Positions 22,801 through 34,264 are shown, numbered from the stretch's first letter. The stretch: 64,000 bases of DNA from Hyparrhenia diplandra (GCA_015847255.1 JADLZK010001188.1:34038-98037), one strand, 5' to 3'. Program-made: numbers and translations. Notes: generated by a model from the letters alone, not told the origin.

Positions 22801-24840
22801 AGGATCATTGCCCATCGAAGAACTTGTCGGTCTTGATAAGGAATCAGCAATTAACGTTGGTGCGGTCCACTTGCATCGGTTGAAGTCGGAGAGCCAATCG
22901 ATACCCAATATCATGTCATAGGACTGCAGTGGTAATAGCTTCAAATCAGCTCTGAATGTGCAACTCTGAATGGACCATTCGGCATCAGGTATGTGTTCAG
23001 AGCAGGTGATGATTTCCCCATTGGCCACCTGCACAGATAATGGTAATGGAAGGCTCTGCACAGCAGGTAATGCAGACCCCAATTGTTTGCTCAAGAATGT
23101 GTGCGTGCTGCCCGAATCGACTAGAATAGAGATAGGCTGACCCAAGAAGAAGCCTGACAGACTGAATGTTTTCAGAGCGACGGTTCCTGCGGCTGCTGCC
23201 ACTGACAGATGAGCCATGAACTGAGCTGTCTCCTGAGAGTCATGCTGCTACTGCTCGACTAGCTCTTCTTCTTCTCGAAACAATTCATACATTTCCTCGT
23301 ACCAAATGAAGCTGCACCATCTCAGGGCACCGATGGTCCCTGGTCCACTTAGCGGCACAGCGGACACAGAGGCCTTGAGCTCGGCGTTGAGCACGCAGGT
23401 CACGAAACTTATCAGCTGCAGAGGATGAACCAGCCGGGTAGGGCACGCCGCTCACCACCATCCGGTTGTTTGATAGGTGGGAGCGAAGGGGGACTGTGAC
23501 CCATGACAGGCAGTCGATCATAGCGTCTTGTGGCACGGCGAGGATCACCCAGCAGCTCCTCCTGTAATTCAGCAAGAATACAAGCAGTATCCAACGTAGT
23601 AGGGCGTTGTAATGCCACATAAGAACGCAGTTCAGGTTTTAGGCCGTCAATATAGCGCTGGATGTAATAGAGGGGGGTCTTGGTTAGGTGCATAGGCAAG
23701 AAGGTCATCTAACAGGCCAATGTGGGACATTGCTGTTTTGGTAGATGTGGAGTAAACGTCTCACCAACAGCTCGTGCTCTTGACGGCCAAAGCGGTCGAG
23801 CACCATTTTCCTAAATGCAGACCAACTACAGGATTGCAACAAGTGTTCAACCGGATTTATTTCCATCGGCTTGCATCTTTTTTTGCAGTGCATAGTGGCT
23901 ATCTTAACCCAACGAGGGGCTCGGTGTGATACAAGTCGGTAATCCTCACAGTCTTTCAGCCGGGCTTTAGGATGATCACCCTCGAAGATAGGAAAGTTAA
24001 CCTTAGGAATTTTGCCCAAATAGCCCCATCACCTGAACCGGTGGGCTCGGACTCGTGAAACGGGGAAACATGGGTGGTGGGCGGGTAGATGCATGGTTGT
24101 AGGCACTCTTGTGTGGACCGGGGGTTGGGATTAGGGATTAAGGGAGAAGGGAGTTGGTAAGACGGCATACCCTTATCATCGGGAACTAGGGTTGTGACCA
24201 ACCCATAGTTCCCATGCTCGACGCTGTGCCCGTTGGGCCTTGGGGCTGGGAACTCCGGGAGATGGGCGCGGACCAGCTGGGGATCGACGGCCGAATGATC
24301 CGCTTCGTCGGTGAGAGGAGCGGCTTGGAGTCGAGGATCCCTCCGGTTGGTGATGATGGTGTAGATGCCGATTTAGGGCGCAGAACGGGCGCGCCCTTGG
24401 ATCAGAGAGCCCGCCATGAAGACGGAGGGGCGGCGCCGGCCGCGAACACACCGCTTCGGGCAGTGGGTATCTCCCAAGATCGAGCGCTCCATGAACTTGT
24501 TGGCCTTGCCGACCTCGAGCTTGAGCGACGCCGACGCTTGATGTCGATGCGGAGGTCGCCCATGAGTCCATCCACCTCGGGCGCCATTCCTCGAAAGCAC
24601 CGAGGGCGCTTCCACCTTGTCGAGGCGCTCGAGGCGGCGCGTTGTTTTTCGTCGATCTTCTTCTCGATGGAGTCCGCACGCTTGTTCTGAACTGCGCGCT
24701 TTTGTCGAGCTCCGCGAGGAGCGCCGTTGTTCTCCGAGTCATGGCGCCGCGGGCGGCGGGCGGCTGGTACAGTGGTGGTGGTGGCTGGATGGGGGATCCA
24801 GTCGAGATCTCGCCGCCACAAACCGTGATCCTTAGATTGA
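19884..24840 (-). pseudogene. Gypsy chromovirus gag-pol, frameshifted
   Basis: Reading from high to low coordinates. Gag N-terminal coiled coil at about 24820-24400 (SIEKKIDEKQR, GLMGDLRIDIKR), capsid at 24019-23580 (LPKVNFPIFEGD-like start), zinc knuckle CVRCAAKWTRDHRC near 23350. Retropepsin ILVDSGSTHTFLSKQLG near 23120 with GIDWLSDFN near 22890. RT: YRYAPVLKSEIERQVTEML near 22580, and the catalytic VFFDDILVYS near 22150 with both aspartates. RNase H: RVETDASDPGIGAVLMQDG near 21700. Integrase zinc region (CTICQQSK) near 21050 and a frameshifted core (DGIFMSNFWSWLF) near 20720. Chromodomain-like tail ending AAAWGQA near 19910. RT-RNase H is one long open stretch; gag and integrase need frameshifts. 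Confidence 0.9.
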
Positions 24841-24974
24841 ATTACAGAACTCGATTCAATCGCGATGCAGCGAATCCGAGCTCAACCTACCAAATCCGAG
24901 CGGATACGAACGATCGATGGGATAAGAGCGGCGCACGACGGTGGTCCGAGGAAAGTAGGTCTCTGGAAACCACT

Positions 24975-25358
24975 TGTTAGGATAGGAGATGGAATTGGGG
25001 AAGGAAGCAGGTAGCAAGGGGAAGGATTGGAGAGGAAGAAGAAGGGGATAGGCTGGAATCCGGCTGGAACCCGGATGGAAGCTGTATTGCAGATGAGTGT
25101 TTGAATAATCTGTTACATGATAGATGCCAATCTCTCTCTCACGCTCGTGCTTAAGTACATGAGGCTCTGCCTCCTTCTCGCGCTCGCAGGCGCTACTTAG
25201 ACCAGGCCTCCGATGTGTAGCGTGTACTCGGGATCTTGGGCCTTGACGACGTGGGCCGAGCGCTGGTAGTGGGCTTCTCCTTGAAGGCTTCTGAGTCAAC
25301 AGCGTCGGCTTCCTGGTTGCCATCATCAGGCATGGGGTCAGAGCGGGAGGTGTTCACA
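24975..25358 (-). repeat. 5' LTR of the chromovirus Gypsy element
   Basis: A 384-bp copy of the LTR. It lies about 470 bp upstream of the copy B start codon and in the opposite orientation, so its promoter would read away from the gene. Confidence 0.9.
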
Positions 25359-25363
25359 ATCTT

Positions 25364-25824
25364 GCAACGCTGCCAACACAGCTGGTGGTCGCAGCAACCC
25401 AGCAGCAAGCACATCTCTGTTGTTCGTTCTATGAATACAATTAATGGTGGTGTTTCATGTATGGTATATAGACCTAACGTCATTGCTGACCAGTCATATA
25501 AGCTGGGGTACGTGTACTAGCTAGCTAGTCTTTCTTTATCCTAAATAACGTTTTTTGTTATCTCAGTCGAGTAGTTTTCTGGTTGCGTGCAATAGTAGCT
25601 CAGAGCATAGCCTCCAAGTAATTTGCTGTAATTATTTGTTTACTTGTCTAATGAAAATATGGCAAAGTTTTTGTCACCTTTTAAAAAAAAACTGTATATA
25701 TGTACGCGTATTGACATGGGAACAACAATATATAAGCACTACACTCTGCGGCAGTGAACGAAAGATCAAGAGCCTGTTGTGCACTCACCCGGCCTGCTGT
25801 TATATTAGCTGCTCTGCCAGCGGA
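25364..25824 (+). promoter_or_regulatory. Proximal promoter and leader of phytocyanin copy B
   Basis: Collinear with copy A. TATA box TATATAAG at 25729-25736, followed by CACTACACTCTGCGGC and GAAAGATCAAGAGCCTG. The Gypsy element separates it from its distal part at 19375-19506. Confidence 0.7.
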
Positions 25825-26388
25825 ATGGCTTCGCGTACGACTACGGCGCTGCTCATCACCGCCGCCATGGCCGTTGTCTTCGTGGGCGCACGGCTCCCAG
25901 CGAACGCGTCGGCGGATAGCTACGTAGTCGAGGACGACGACGGCGGGTTGGTACACACCGAGCTGGTCGGGGAAGACGCCGGCTGGAACCTCAATGTGGA
26001 CTACAAGGCATGGGCTAACGATGAGACGTTGAACGTCGGCGACGTTCTCGGTACGTGATCACAACCATCTGCAGTCCTGCATCTGCGTGCATTGCTTCAC
26101 GTGCACTCGCGATTCACCGGACCAACCGATCGACTGACGCGTACGGGCCTTGAGCCCTTGATTCTTGGCAGAGTTCAGGTACCCAACAGGGGGCCTAACC
26201 CCCACAACGTGGTGCAGCTGGTGGACCAGAATGACTTCGACACGTGCTCCGTGCCGGGCAACGCAATTACGTATACCTCCGGGGACGACATGGTGCCTCT
26301 TACTACCATCGGCCAGTACTATTTCATCTCCGGCCTCAACGGCGACTGCCGCCGCGGCATGAAGCTCAGCATCAACGTCGCCTCCTAG
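25825..26388 (+). pseudogene. Phytocyanin copy B, frameshifted, copper ligands lost
   Basis: Closest relative of copy A. Exon 1 (25825-26050) encodes a signal peptide (MASRTTTALLITAAMAVVFV), then LVGEDAGWNLNVDYKAWAND and VGDVL. Phase-1 intron 26051-26171. Exon 2 (26172-26388) starts EFRYPTGG and then slips one base relative to PNPHNVVQLVDQNDFDTC, YTSGDD and YYFISGLNGDCRRGMKLS. No nearby alternative acceptor restores the phase. The slip has the same length as in copy A, so it probably predates the A/B duplication. The ligand Cys is Ser and the ligand His is Asp, as in A. The exon 1 linker is shorter than in A by about eight codons. The 3' UTR holds a Stowaway MITE absent from copy A. Confidence 0.8.
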
Positions 26389-26550
26389 CAGCTGGGATCT
26401 TAGGTCCATGGATAGCGCACGCGCCACGCTGTCATCTCGAGCACACGCTAGTTGCGTCACTTGCTCTTGATCTCGGCTGTCATCTGCGCAAGACTGTGGA
26501 AGCAGATTTCAATCTCGTTAGAAGTAGCGACAAATAAGCGGAGTGGTATA

Positions 26551-26641
26551 CTCCCTCTGTCCCCTAAATGTTTGCCTCTAGAAACCGTGTTTCCCTCACA
26601 AACACGCTTCTCGAGCGACACACAAAAAGGGACGGAGGGAG
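26551..26641. mobile_element. Stowaway MITE in the copy B 3' UTR
   Basis: A 91-bp element with ends CTCCCTCTGTCCC and GGGACGGAGGGAG, flanked by TA on both sides. The orthologous stretch in copy A (about 15841) reads GTGGTATATGTATGTG without the element, exactly the pre-insertion sequence with one TA. Confidence 0.95.
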
Positions 26642-26699
26642 TATGTATGTGTACTCGTATCTATGTATCTTCGCGTTTGCTGAACTCAAATAAATTCAC

Positions 26700-27920
26700 G
26701 TTGGTACTTTAAAAAATATAATAATGGTTGCTAATTTTATTAATTGAAGATGAAATACAACACATATTAAGGAACGCGCCATCAAAAATATGGCTCGGCA
26801 CTTAAAAGAGCGACCGGCCACGCGTTTGCGCCCGTTCTCACCAATCACCGCTTCGTGGAAACTGCGGCGGCAATCGGCGACCGGCCACGCGGCGTTTCCA
26901 AAAGGCCGCTTCCCTCTTCCTCAGCTGCCACTACGTTTCCCAAGGCACCCAATCCCGATCCCCGGGTTCGATCCCCACCGACCCAGTTTTTGACCATTTT
27001 TCAAGAACGGTGCTCGAAGTTTAATTAGGATTACCATTGCTATAAATGTTATTTATTTCATAGCATAGATAGATACTTATCTAAATACATCATTATTATT
27101 TTGAAACAAGGAATGCTTTACATTATTTACCATTTCTACAAAAACCCACGTACCTTTAGAAGAGATGCTGATGGGGGGGTGGGAGGGAGGGAGACGAGAA
27201 ACTTCTGCTACCCGAGCACGAACAAATGACACTCAACTTGCTGTAGCACGTCCACAATACTGCCGGGCTATTTAAAGAATCAAACTTGTACAGCCCAATG
27301 GATAGCTATCACGTTTTTTTTTCTTTTTTTGACCATGGGAGTAGGAGGAGTACGTACAATACTGTAGCTGTCACGTTCACTTCACGTGTTCACAGAGGCT
27401 TGCGGTGCAGGGGCTATGATAGGTCACGGCGTGCAGTGCAGTGCATGCATGGTGCTCGCGCGGAGAACCGTGTTGCCAGTATTCACAGCCGGTTGCAACC
27501 GGCAGTGTCTCCCCTTTCGATGAGAAAAGGCTGTGCACCAGCTGCAGCGTTGACGGGTTAAATCGAGTGCACCGCCAGCACCCAGCAGGTGCAGGTCGAT
27601 GAATTCGAATTCGAGTCACAAAGGTGGTCTCATGCATGCATGATTCTATATCTTCCCAGGGTCATCATCCGCGACGGGGCCGGTGTACGCATAGAGTCCA
27701 CCAGCCACAACTAATTCCATTCCATATGTGTACAGATTTCATCCAACAAAGTTGTGGTTGCATAGGTGATCGCCCGCGAGTCGGCTGCCGCGCCGCGGAT
27801 TGCGTCCGTAAGCGACTGCTTTGTTCGTGCGTGAGCAATAGATAAGGGAGTGCGGATGGAAAAAAAGAGTAAAATCGAGAGATATTGGTAAACTTATAGG
27901 AGAGTTGAATAGTAAAGGTC
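26700..27920. other. No gene recognised between phytocyanin copy B and the 28.5 kb fragment
   Basis: Mixed GC and AT sequence with no reading frame that matches a family. A T-arm-like GGGTTCGATCCCC occurs near 26965, but no tRNA fold surrounds it. Confidence 0.5.
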
Positions 27921-28240
27921 AGATCATGGTTTCCCTATTAAAAGGCATCTATTAGCTTTTCTAATTTTCCGAATGAAATCAGTAAAAAAATTTAAAATCT
28001 GTACAAATATGAAATGAAGTCCTAATAAAACCATGATGAAAAGCCAAAAATTTCTTCACTAATGTTTCGTCTGGTACATCGATCCTATTTCGGCCCAACC
28101 AGTCAACCACATGGCCACTTGCTCCGATGAAAAAGTTGCTATTAGCTTTTCTATAATTTTCTGAATGTGATCAAATCAATTAATCAATTAAGTATTAACG
28201 AATCTATACAAATGTGAAATGAAGTCCTAATAAAATCGGG
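27920..28240 (+). repeat. Direct duplication of about 100 bp
   Basis: TATTAGCTTTTCTAATTTTC through ATGAAGTCCTAATAAAA at 27949-28031 recurs at 28140-28230 with small changes. Confidence 0.7.
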
Positions 28241-28538
28241 AAAAAAGTCTGCTTTTGGTTCCCTAACTTTTGCGAAAGTCTGATTTTGGTCCCTCAAGTC
28301 TAAAACCGGATAAAATGGTCCCTCAAATTTTAAAGCCGTGCAGATTTTGCCCTCAGTGAATTTGGATGGTGGTTTTGCTACAGTGATTGTGGTTTTGTTT
28401 TTCTCTTTTTATTTATTTCAGATGAATCTTTAAAAATCATATAAAAATCATAAAAAATAAAATCCAAATTTGTTGGACTCTAATGAATAGATCAACATAG
28501 TGAACATATAAGATGGTGTACTTTAGTACAAAGTTGTC

Positions 28539-28820
28539 TTACCCCGGCGTGTACTATTTCATCTCCAGCCTCCGGGCCGACTGCCAGTCCGGCATGAAGC
28601 TCGAAGTCAACGTCGCCCAGCAGCAGGGATTAGATGGGTAGCGCTTGCTGTCATCTCGAGCATGCTACCTGCGCGCCCCAACCACTTGCATTGCTTGCTC
28701 TCGGTCTCGGTTGTTATCTGCCAGTCCGCCACTACTGGAAGCGGATTTTCATTTCGTTATATGTAGCGACGAATAAACAAATAAACGGAGTGGTATAGGT
28801 ACGTGTATATCTATGTGTAT
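28539..28820 (+). pseudogene. Phytocyanin 3' fragment (C-terminus and 3' UTR only)
   Basis: From 28542 the + strand encodes PGVYYFISSLRADCQSGMKL and ends at a TAG at 28639-28641. The downstream sequence matches the copy A and B 3' UTR (GAATAAAC, GGAGTGGTATAGGTACGTGT). It has the same ligand losses as A and B (FIS, ADC), so it belongs to that subfamily. Everything upstream of the C-terminal 30 codons is gone; AT-rich repeat sequence abuts it at about 28538. Confidence 0.85.
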
Positions 28821-29038
28821 AAACAAATAATATTTATTATTATTTTTTAATAAGACGGAAGATCAAATAAGAAAGGTAGAAGTCAAAAATACCTTATTTG
28901 TGGGATGGAGGGTTATGTTTCGCTAGACTTCCCACGCACCCTGCTACCGAAACTTGCTCCCATCTTTCTGCCAGCAATCGCAGTGCCTGCATGGGCGGAG
29001 ATTACCATCGCTGCTCCTGTTCGGCGGGCTGCTGAGGT

Positions 29039-32000
29039 ATAGATGGCCAAATGGGCCGCCTGGCCCGGCACTGGCCCGGGCACTATTTGTCTCAGCCCTA
29101 TTGGGCACGGCAGTATCAGGCACTATTACTTAGTCGTGCCGTGCCGTGTCGTTCTGCGGGATGAACTTCAGGCCCAGGCACGACACTAAAAACTTGAACT
29201 ATAGTGTCGTGTCGTGCCACTACGCACGGCAACCCAAAGTGCATGTACCAGCCCAGGCACTAAGGTTGAAAAATACAACAAGTTCAAATTTCATTAAAAT
29301 ATACATCAACAAGATCACAGGAATCAGGAGACACAAGACACAACAGATTTAACAAAATCAAACTTTATTAGGGGGCTTTACTGTAATGGCTGCCTAGCCC
29401 CATTAGATAAGTTCATTGTCCATTACTGGGAAAAAGGGTGCAGCCAGCCCCATTAGATAAGTTCATTGTCCATTACAGCAAAATCCAGCTTAACAGTTCA
29501 TTTCATGATTAAAAAACTAGCTAATCAAGAGAACAATTCTCAAAAGTGTCTTCTAGTTCCTCGTCTTCCACCATGTAGCAGCCTTGCTTCAGCAGCGTTC
29601 CAATCTTTGATGCAGGTCAGCATCTCCACCGTGTCCGCTCCAAGCCTCCTCTACCACTCCTCGATTATCCTGTCAGTCATACTAAAAGTGGACTCTGAAG
29701 ATATGGTAGACACAGGATCAGTTAAAATACCTTTAGCCTTGATTGCCAACACGGGATATGTGAGTTTGTGTTCATGCCACCAATGCAAGATGTTAAAACC
29801 ATCACCTAACTGGTTCACAGTGTGGCAGTCTAAGTAACTAATAAGTTCAGAAGTAATACCGGATGAGCTTGCAGCAGCAGGACAGTAGCAATGGTATCTC
29901 TAGCCATGTTTAGAGTAGCAGAAAGACAATGCATACCACCAACAGGAAGACCATCATCACTATCATCATAAATTTCATCCCATGTAGACCTTTTCTTACC
30001 CGACCGAGTGCGAGGAACAGACCCCCTCAACCTAACAGAACCATACTTGTCCTCATACCTGTTGTAAACATCAGTGAGCCTAGCTCTAGTGCTAAGATGG
30101 TAAGTGTCATAATATGTACCAATAAGGGTACCCAACTTCCCCAACACTCTATTAAAACCTTTCATTTTAGCTCTAGGATCCGGGATGAAAGTAAAAGAAT
30201 ACAGCAAAGGTATGTCCCTCCAATATTTATTATATTAATCTATCATAGGTTGAACCACAACTCTAACATGTCGTCATTAGAATAAGCATGTAAATGTTTA
30301 GCAATCTTAACAAGATAATGAAGCATAAGTGGAGATGTAGGATAGTAAACACCGTGACAATGCAACTGTGGCATCATAAAACAATTCAAGAAATTTAATT
30401 ATTTTTTCTCGCCACAGTCCAATGCTCATCGTTAAAAGAAATGATTCAGCTTCAACTCTAGGATATTGAGACTGTATGAAAGTAGTGAATGGAACTTTTT
30501 GTGGAACCAAATGTTTGAGCATCAGAAATGTAGCATTCCACATTACCTCCATGTCTAGCTGAAATTTTCTAGGAGTACACCAGTTGCAATGTAGTAGCTC
30601 TTATATGCAGCAATCCTTTGGTTGGATGAACTTAAAAATGATATTGCAATTCTAAATGATTCAATCAAAGGCTTAAGAGCCTCAAGTGCCTCCTTAACAA
30701 TTAGATTATGATATGACATGCACAACGCTGATGCAAGAACAAAGAATTAACTGCATTTCCATTCTCAAAGTCATTAACAAGACCCTAAACCAATATATGT
30801 AGACCGCAATGGTCTAAGTCTATGCATGGTAGAAGAACTAGATGCAACATTGTCTAAAGTAACAGCAAAGACCTTTTCAACCAAACCATAATTAGTAAGC
30901 ACAGATATAACACGCTCTGCAATATTTTATCCGTTGTGTTTGACATCAATAAGCACAAGACAAAGCACCCTCTTCTCTAGTTGCCAATCAGAGTTAATGT
31001 AATGAGCAACAATACTAATTAAGGTAGTCCTCTTTGTCATTAGCAGACCAAATATCAGAGGTTAAACACACACAATTACTAAAGAGAAGAACTCAGATTC
31101 TCAACAAGTTTAGCTTTGCGATCGGTAAAATATTTAACCATATCTCTAGTGGTGGTTTGCCTAGAGACAACAATAAATGCAGGGTTATGAGCCGTTCTAA
31201 TGTACTCTTCAAATGCCACAGATTCACCCATGTTGATAGCATCATATGCTCTAGCAAGAAAAACAAACAAGTTCATTACGAGCACGCATAGGACAGTACT
31301 CCCAATTACGCATACTACCATCAGGATTAAAAGAGATCTGAGACTGAGACATGCAAGTTTTCTCACGTCTCCTAGAGCATTTATCCTCGTGCCGAATGAG
31401 GTGACCAGTGCCGTTTTAGAATAGGCGAGTATTGCTTGGCGCAATGGAGGCACTTAGCCGCATACCCGACCGGCTTCTTACCCGGGACCTTCTTGAAGAG
31501 CTTCGAAATCTTGCCACACCGTGGAGGTAGAGGGACGAGAGCCACGGCCTACATCGTCGTCGTCGGAGCCTTCACCTTCCTAGTTTTCTCGCACTCCTCG
31601 ATCAGCATCGACATCAACCGGAGCATGAGGGCCAAGGTCGAACAACTCGGCCGCGTCCTCACGCAGGTCCTTCTTGTCGTCATCTCCGGCCAAACCACAG
31701 AACCTCCCCTCTCTTCGTTGCCATCCGCCTCAACCGCTGCCGGCCGCCGGAGCCGGCCATCGAACACGCCAGCCGGTCCCGGTTCCTCCACGGCTACATA
31801 AGATTGGCCAGCAGTTAGTACAGATCCAAAGGTTAGGGTTAGCTTACGTTCACAACCGGAGCACCGGAAACGCTTGCGGCGATGACTCCCTCAACGAGAA
31901 ACGAATTGAGCACTAGGGTCATCCGGTGAGGTCGGTGGAGACGGAGACGGAGACAAAGACGAAGAAGACAAGGAGAGGATGAGGGTACATCGACGAGAGT

Positions 32001-32489
32001 AGATCGAGAAGAGGGGTGCTCGGAGCCATGCCGTGCGTGCCGCCCCGGGTGGCTCAAGACACCACCGATCAAGACGGAGAGGGAGGAGAAGATTGATCGA
32101 CGAGCCGAGCCGCCTCGAGTGAGAGCGGCGAGACGAGAGCGAGAGAGGAGAGAGGGAGGCGCGGCGCAAATAAGGAGAGGGTTAGGGATCCCCGCCGGCT
32201 CGGCTTATATAGCCACCCTGCCAACGGTCGGATCCAACGGCAGGAAGGCCATCGGACGCCAGATCCAACGGGTGGGAGGCGATAAGTCGCGCCGGAGTGG
32301 GCCGCCCAAATTCCGCTTCGCGGTGCAGGCTAGCCCATGGGCCAAAATGGCGGCCCAGGCACGCCCATGGTGCGTGCCGTGCCTGGCCCAAGCATGCACT
32401 ATCATCTATGGGCCGGGCCGTGCTTGGGTCGTGCTTTCTGCCATGACCGGGCCGGCCCAGCAGGATAGTGCCATTTTGGCCAAGTTTAT
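29039..32489 (-). mobile_element. hAT transposon, near full length, transposase decayed
   Basis: Inverted ends ATAGATGGCCAAATGGG and, read backwards, ATAAACTTGGCCAAAATGG. Flanks GCTGAGGT (29031-29038) and GCGGAGGT (32490-32497) form an 8-bp target duplication with one mismatch. Subterminal regions are rich in GGGCCGGGCC-like and GGCACGGC motifs in both orientations. A transposase lies on the minus strand. Confidence 0.8.
29540..31500 (-). pseudogene. hAT transposase (BED zinc finger type), multiple frameshifts
   Basis: Reading downward. A BED-type zinc finger (AKCLHCAKQY, then a GHLIRHE-type His pair one frame over) lies near 31450-31380. Then NWEYCPMRARNELV, INMGESVAFEEYIRTAHNPA and SRQTTTRDMVKYF lie near 31300-31100. 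A core piece (DPRAKMKGFNRVLGKLGTLI, YYDTYHL) lies near 30190-30090. The C-terminal dimerisation domain (WWHEHKLTYPVLAIKAKGIL, PVSTISSESTFSMTDRIIEE) lies near 29790-29620. These match the Ac/RICESLEEPER-like group. The order and spacing are complete, but at least four frameshifts or stops intervene, so no active enzyme is expected. Confidence 0.85.
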
Positions 32490-32624
32490 GCGGAGGTCGC
32501 TCAGTGCAAGCGAGTGGTTCCTCTGGTCTGTGTCTTTCAACCATCGACAAGCCTCGGACTCGCTCAACTGTTACTGTCATAAATCGACAAAGAATAGTCG
32601 GAGACCAGGAGAAGTTGGTGTCGC

Positions 32625-33030
32625 CCTTGCACGGCTCATCTGAGAAAGGTTCGGGTACAGGTTCTGAGGTTCATGTCCTGTACTGTGTAGCTTTGGCGCG
32701 GACGTACGGCCTCCATCGAAATCGAATACACCGACCGCAAAACAACGCAGCCGGTGGTCGCACCAACTCGTACAGCAAGCGGCTCTGTTGTTGGTTCTCT
32801 GAATATAATGGTTGGGTTTGATATGTATACTAAATAATACGTACACATACGTGCGTAGTGCGCTCAACCCTGATACTGACACCAAAAACATATTCAGAGT
32901 ATATATATATATATATATAGGTGCTGCACCCTGTGGCAATGGCATCGTTCTGAACATCTGGTGAACGAAAGATCAAATGCCTGCGCTCGGTCACTCACCC
33001 GGCTAATAGCTGCTTTGTGCTCTCTGAATA
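32625..33030 (+). promoter_or_regulatory. Promoter and leader of phytocyanin copy C
   Basis: Contains the array-wide block GAATACACCGACC, CAGCCGGTGGTCGCACCAAC and a (TA)n run at about 32900-32919 in TATA position, then CTGCACCCTGTGGCAATGG. At 32640 it keeps the uninterrupted junction GGCTCATCTGAGAAAGG, the empty site for the element upstream of copy D. Confidence 0.7.
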
Positions 33031-33531
33031 ATGGCTTCGCGTACGGCACTGCTCATCGCCGCCGCCACCATGGCCGTCATCGTCGTGGTCGCTCTACTCC
33101 CCGACAACCGCGTTGTCTAAGGTCTATAGGGTCGGGGACGACTCCGGCTGGGGCCTCGGGGTGGACTACGACACCTGGGCCAGCTACAAGGGATTCAAAT
33201 TTGGCGACATTCTCGGTACGTCACCTACGTAGCTACGTTGAACAACGATGAATCTGCGCTCGCGATTCACGGACTGACTACGCGTATGGTACACGGATCG
33301 CGATTCTTGGCAGAGTTTGTGTACTCGGAGGGCTCCCACAACGTCGTGTTGGTGAACGGGACGGGCTACGAGGCGTGCACCGCCGTGCCGAGCGATGCGC
33401 CGATGATGACCTCCGGGGCCGACCGCGTGGTGCTTGGCGATGCAGGAGGGCATTACTTCTATTTCATCTGCACCTTCCAGGGCCACTGCAAGTCCGGCAT
33501 GAAGCTCGCCATCACCGTCTCGTTGTGTTGA
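33031..33531 (+). pseudogene. Phytocyanin copy C, single-base frameshift in the signal peptide
   Basis: Exon 1 (33031-33215) starts MASRTALLIAAATMAVIVVV. An extra base in a CCCC run near 33100 shifts the frame into a TAA about 30 bases on. Past it the frame reads KVYRVGDDSGWGLGVDYDTW, then FGDIL. Phase-1 intron 33216-33313. Exon 2 (33314-33531) is fully open: EFVYSEGSHNVVLVNGTGYE, then FICTFQGHCKSGMKLAITV. All four copper ligands are present (His of HNVV, Cys of FIC, His of GHC, Met of GMK) and both disulfide cysteines. No alternative ATG rescues exon 1. Apart from one base this would be a functional plantacyanin, so a sequencing or assembly error should be considered. Confidence 0.8.
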
Positions 33532-33539
33532 TTGATGTC

Positions 33540-34260
33540 ATCAGAATCAGATGGATGGCTTTTCTCAAAAAAAAAAAAAGAATCAGATGGATGGCCAGCG
33601 CCGTGCCGTCAAAATTTGAGGCCGTGTTCCAAACTCTAAAATAGGCCCTACTGAAACAATAAAATGCGATAAATAAAAAGGCATACCTATTTATTTTGCG
33701 TTTCCCTAATATTTATTTGAACGCAATATTATTTTATTAGTGTTCTTTAAATTATTTAACAGAATTTGGATATAAAAACGTGTTCACCTGTGAGTAGTAA
33801 TTTGTGCTTTTTCATCTGATGTAAGCACCATCGAGCGCTTTGCACAATAAAACAATTCTGCATCTACTTATAGCAACGAGTAATTATTCATTTTTTTATG
33901 AAACGAGTATTATTCATTCATTAACATAAAAGAAATATTTCCATTGATAAATATATAGTCAATTAGATAGTTACCTTCCACGAGTTCAGGTCTTTAGCAA
34001 TCAGGAATTTACACCTTGTGACCTATACACCTGGGCGCTGGCCTCCAGCCCTCGCTCCACTATCCATCCGGCTTGTGGCTTTTGCTTGATCACAGATATG
34101 GAGAGACAGGGGAGGGCAGGAGCCGCAGGACGGGACTACGGGAGAGCTAGGGAGACGGATCGACGTAGATGGATTCGGTAACGTGATATAGGAAGAGACA
34201 CAGCATCAGAAGTTGTAATCTGGATGTCGGCGGGGGTATAAGGGCACCCGCAATGGTAAT
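33540..34260. other. AT-rich intergenic sequence
   Basis: Downstream of copy C. Contains an A-run flanked by a duplicated AATCAGATGGATGGC at 33546-33596. No gene recognised. Confidence 0.5.
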
Positions 34261-34264
34261 AGTT

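Larger units (their letters stand above)
19507..25358 (-). mobile_element. Gypsy LTR retrotransposon, chromovirus lineage, with both LTRs
   Basis: Two LTRs (19507-19883 and 24975-25358) have TG..CA ends and about 95% identity by eye. The target duplication ATCTT flanks both sides (19502-19506, 25359-25363). Coding is on the minus strand in the order gag, protease, RT, RNase H, integrase, chromodomain. A purine tract (reverse complement of TTCCCCCCTCCTTT at 19884) precedes the 3' LTR. A degenerate primer-binding site (AGTGGTTTCCAGAGACC, minus strand) follows the 5' LTR. It sits in the promoter of phytocyanin copy B. Confidence 0.95.

Noticed and set aside
26955..26985. GGGTTCGATCCCC resembling a tRNA T-arm
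   Set aside because: No cloverleaf around it; the neighbouring sequence is ordinary GC-rich DNA.
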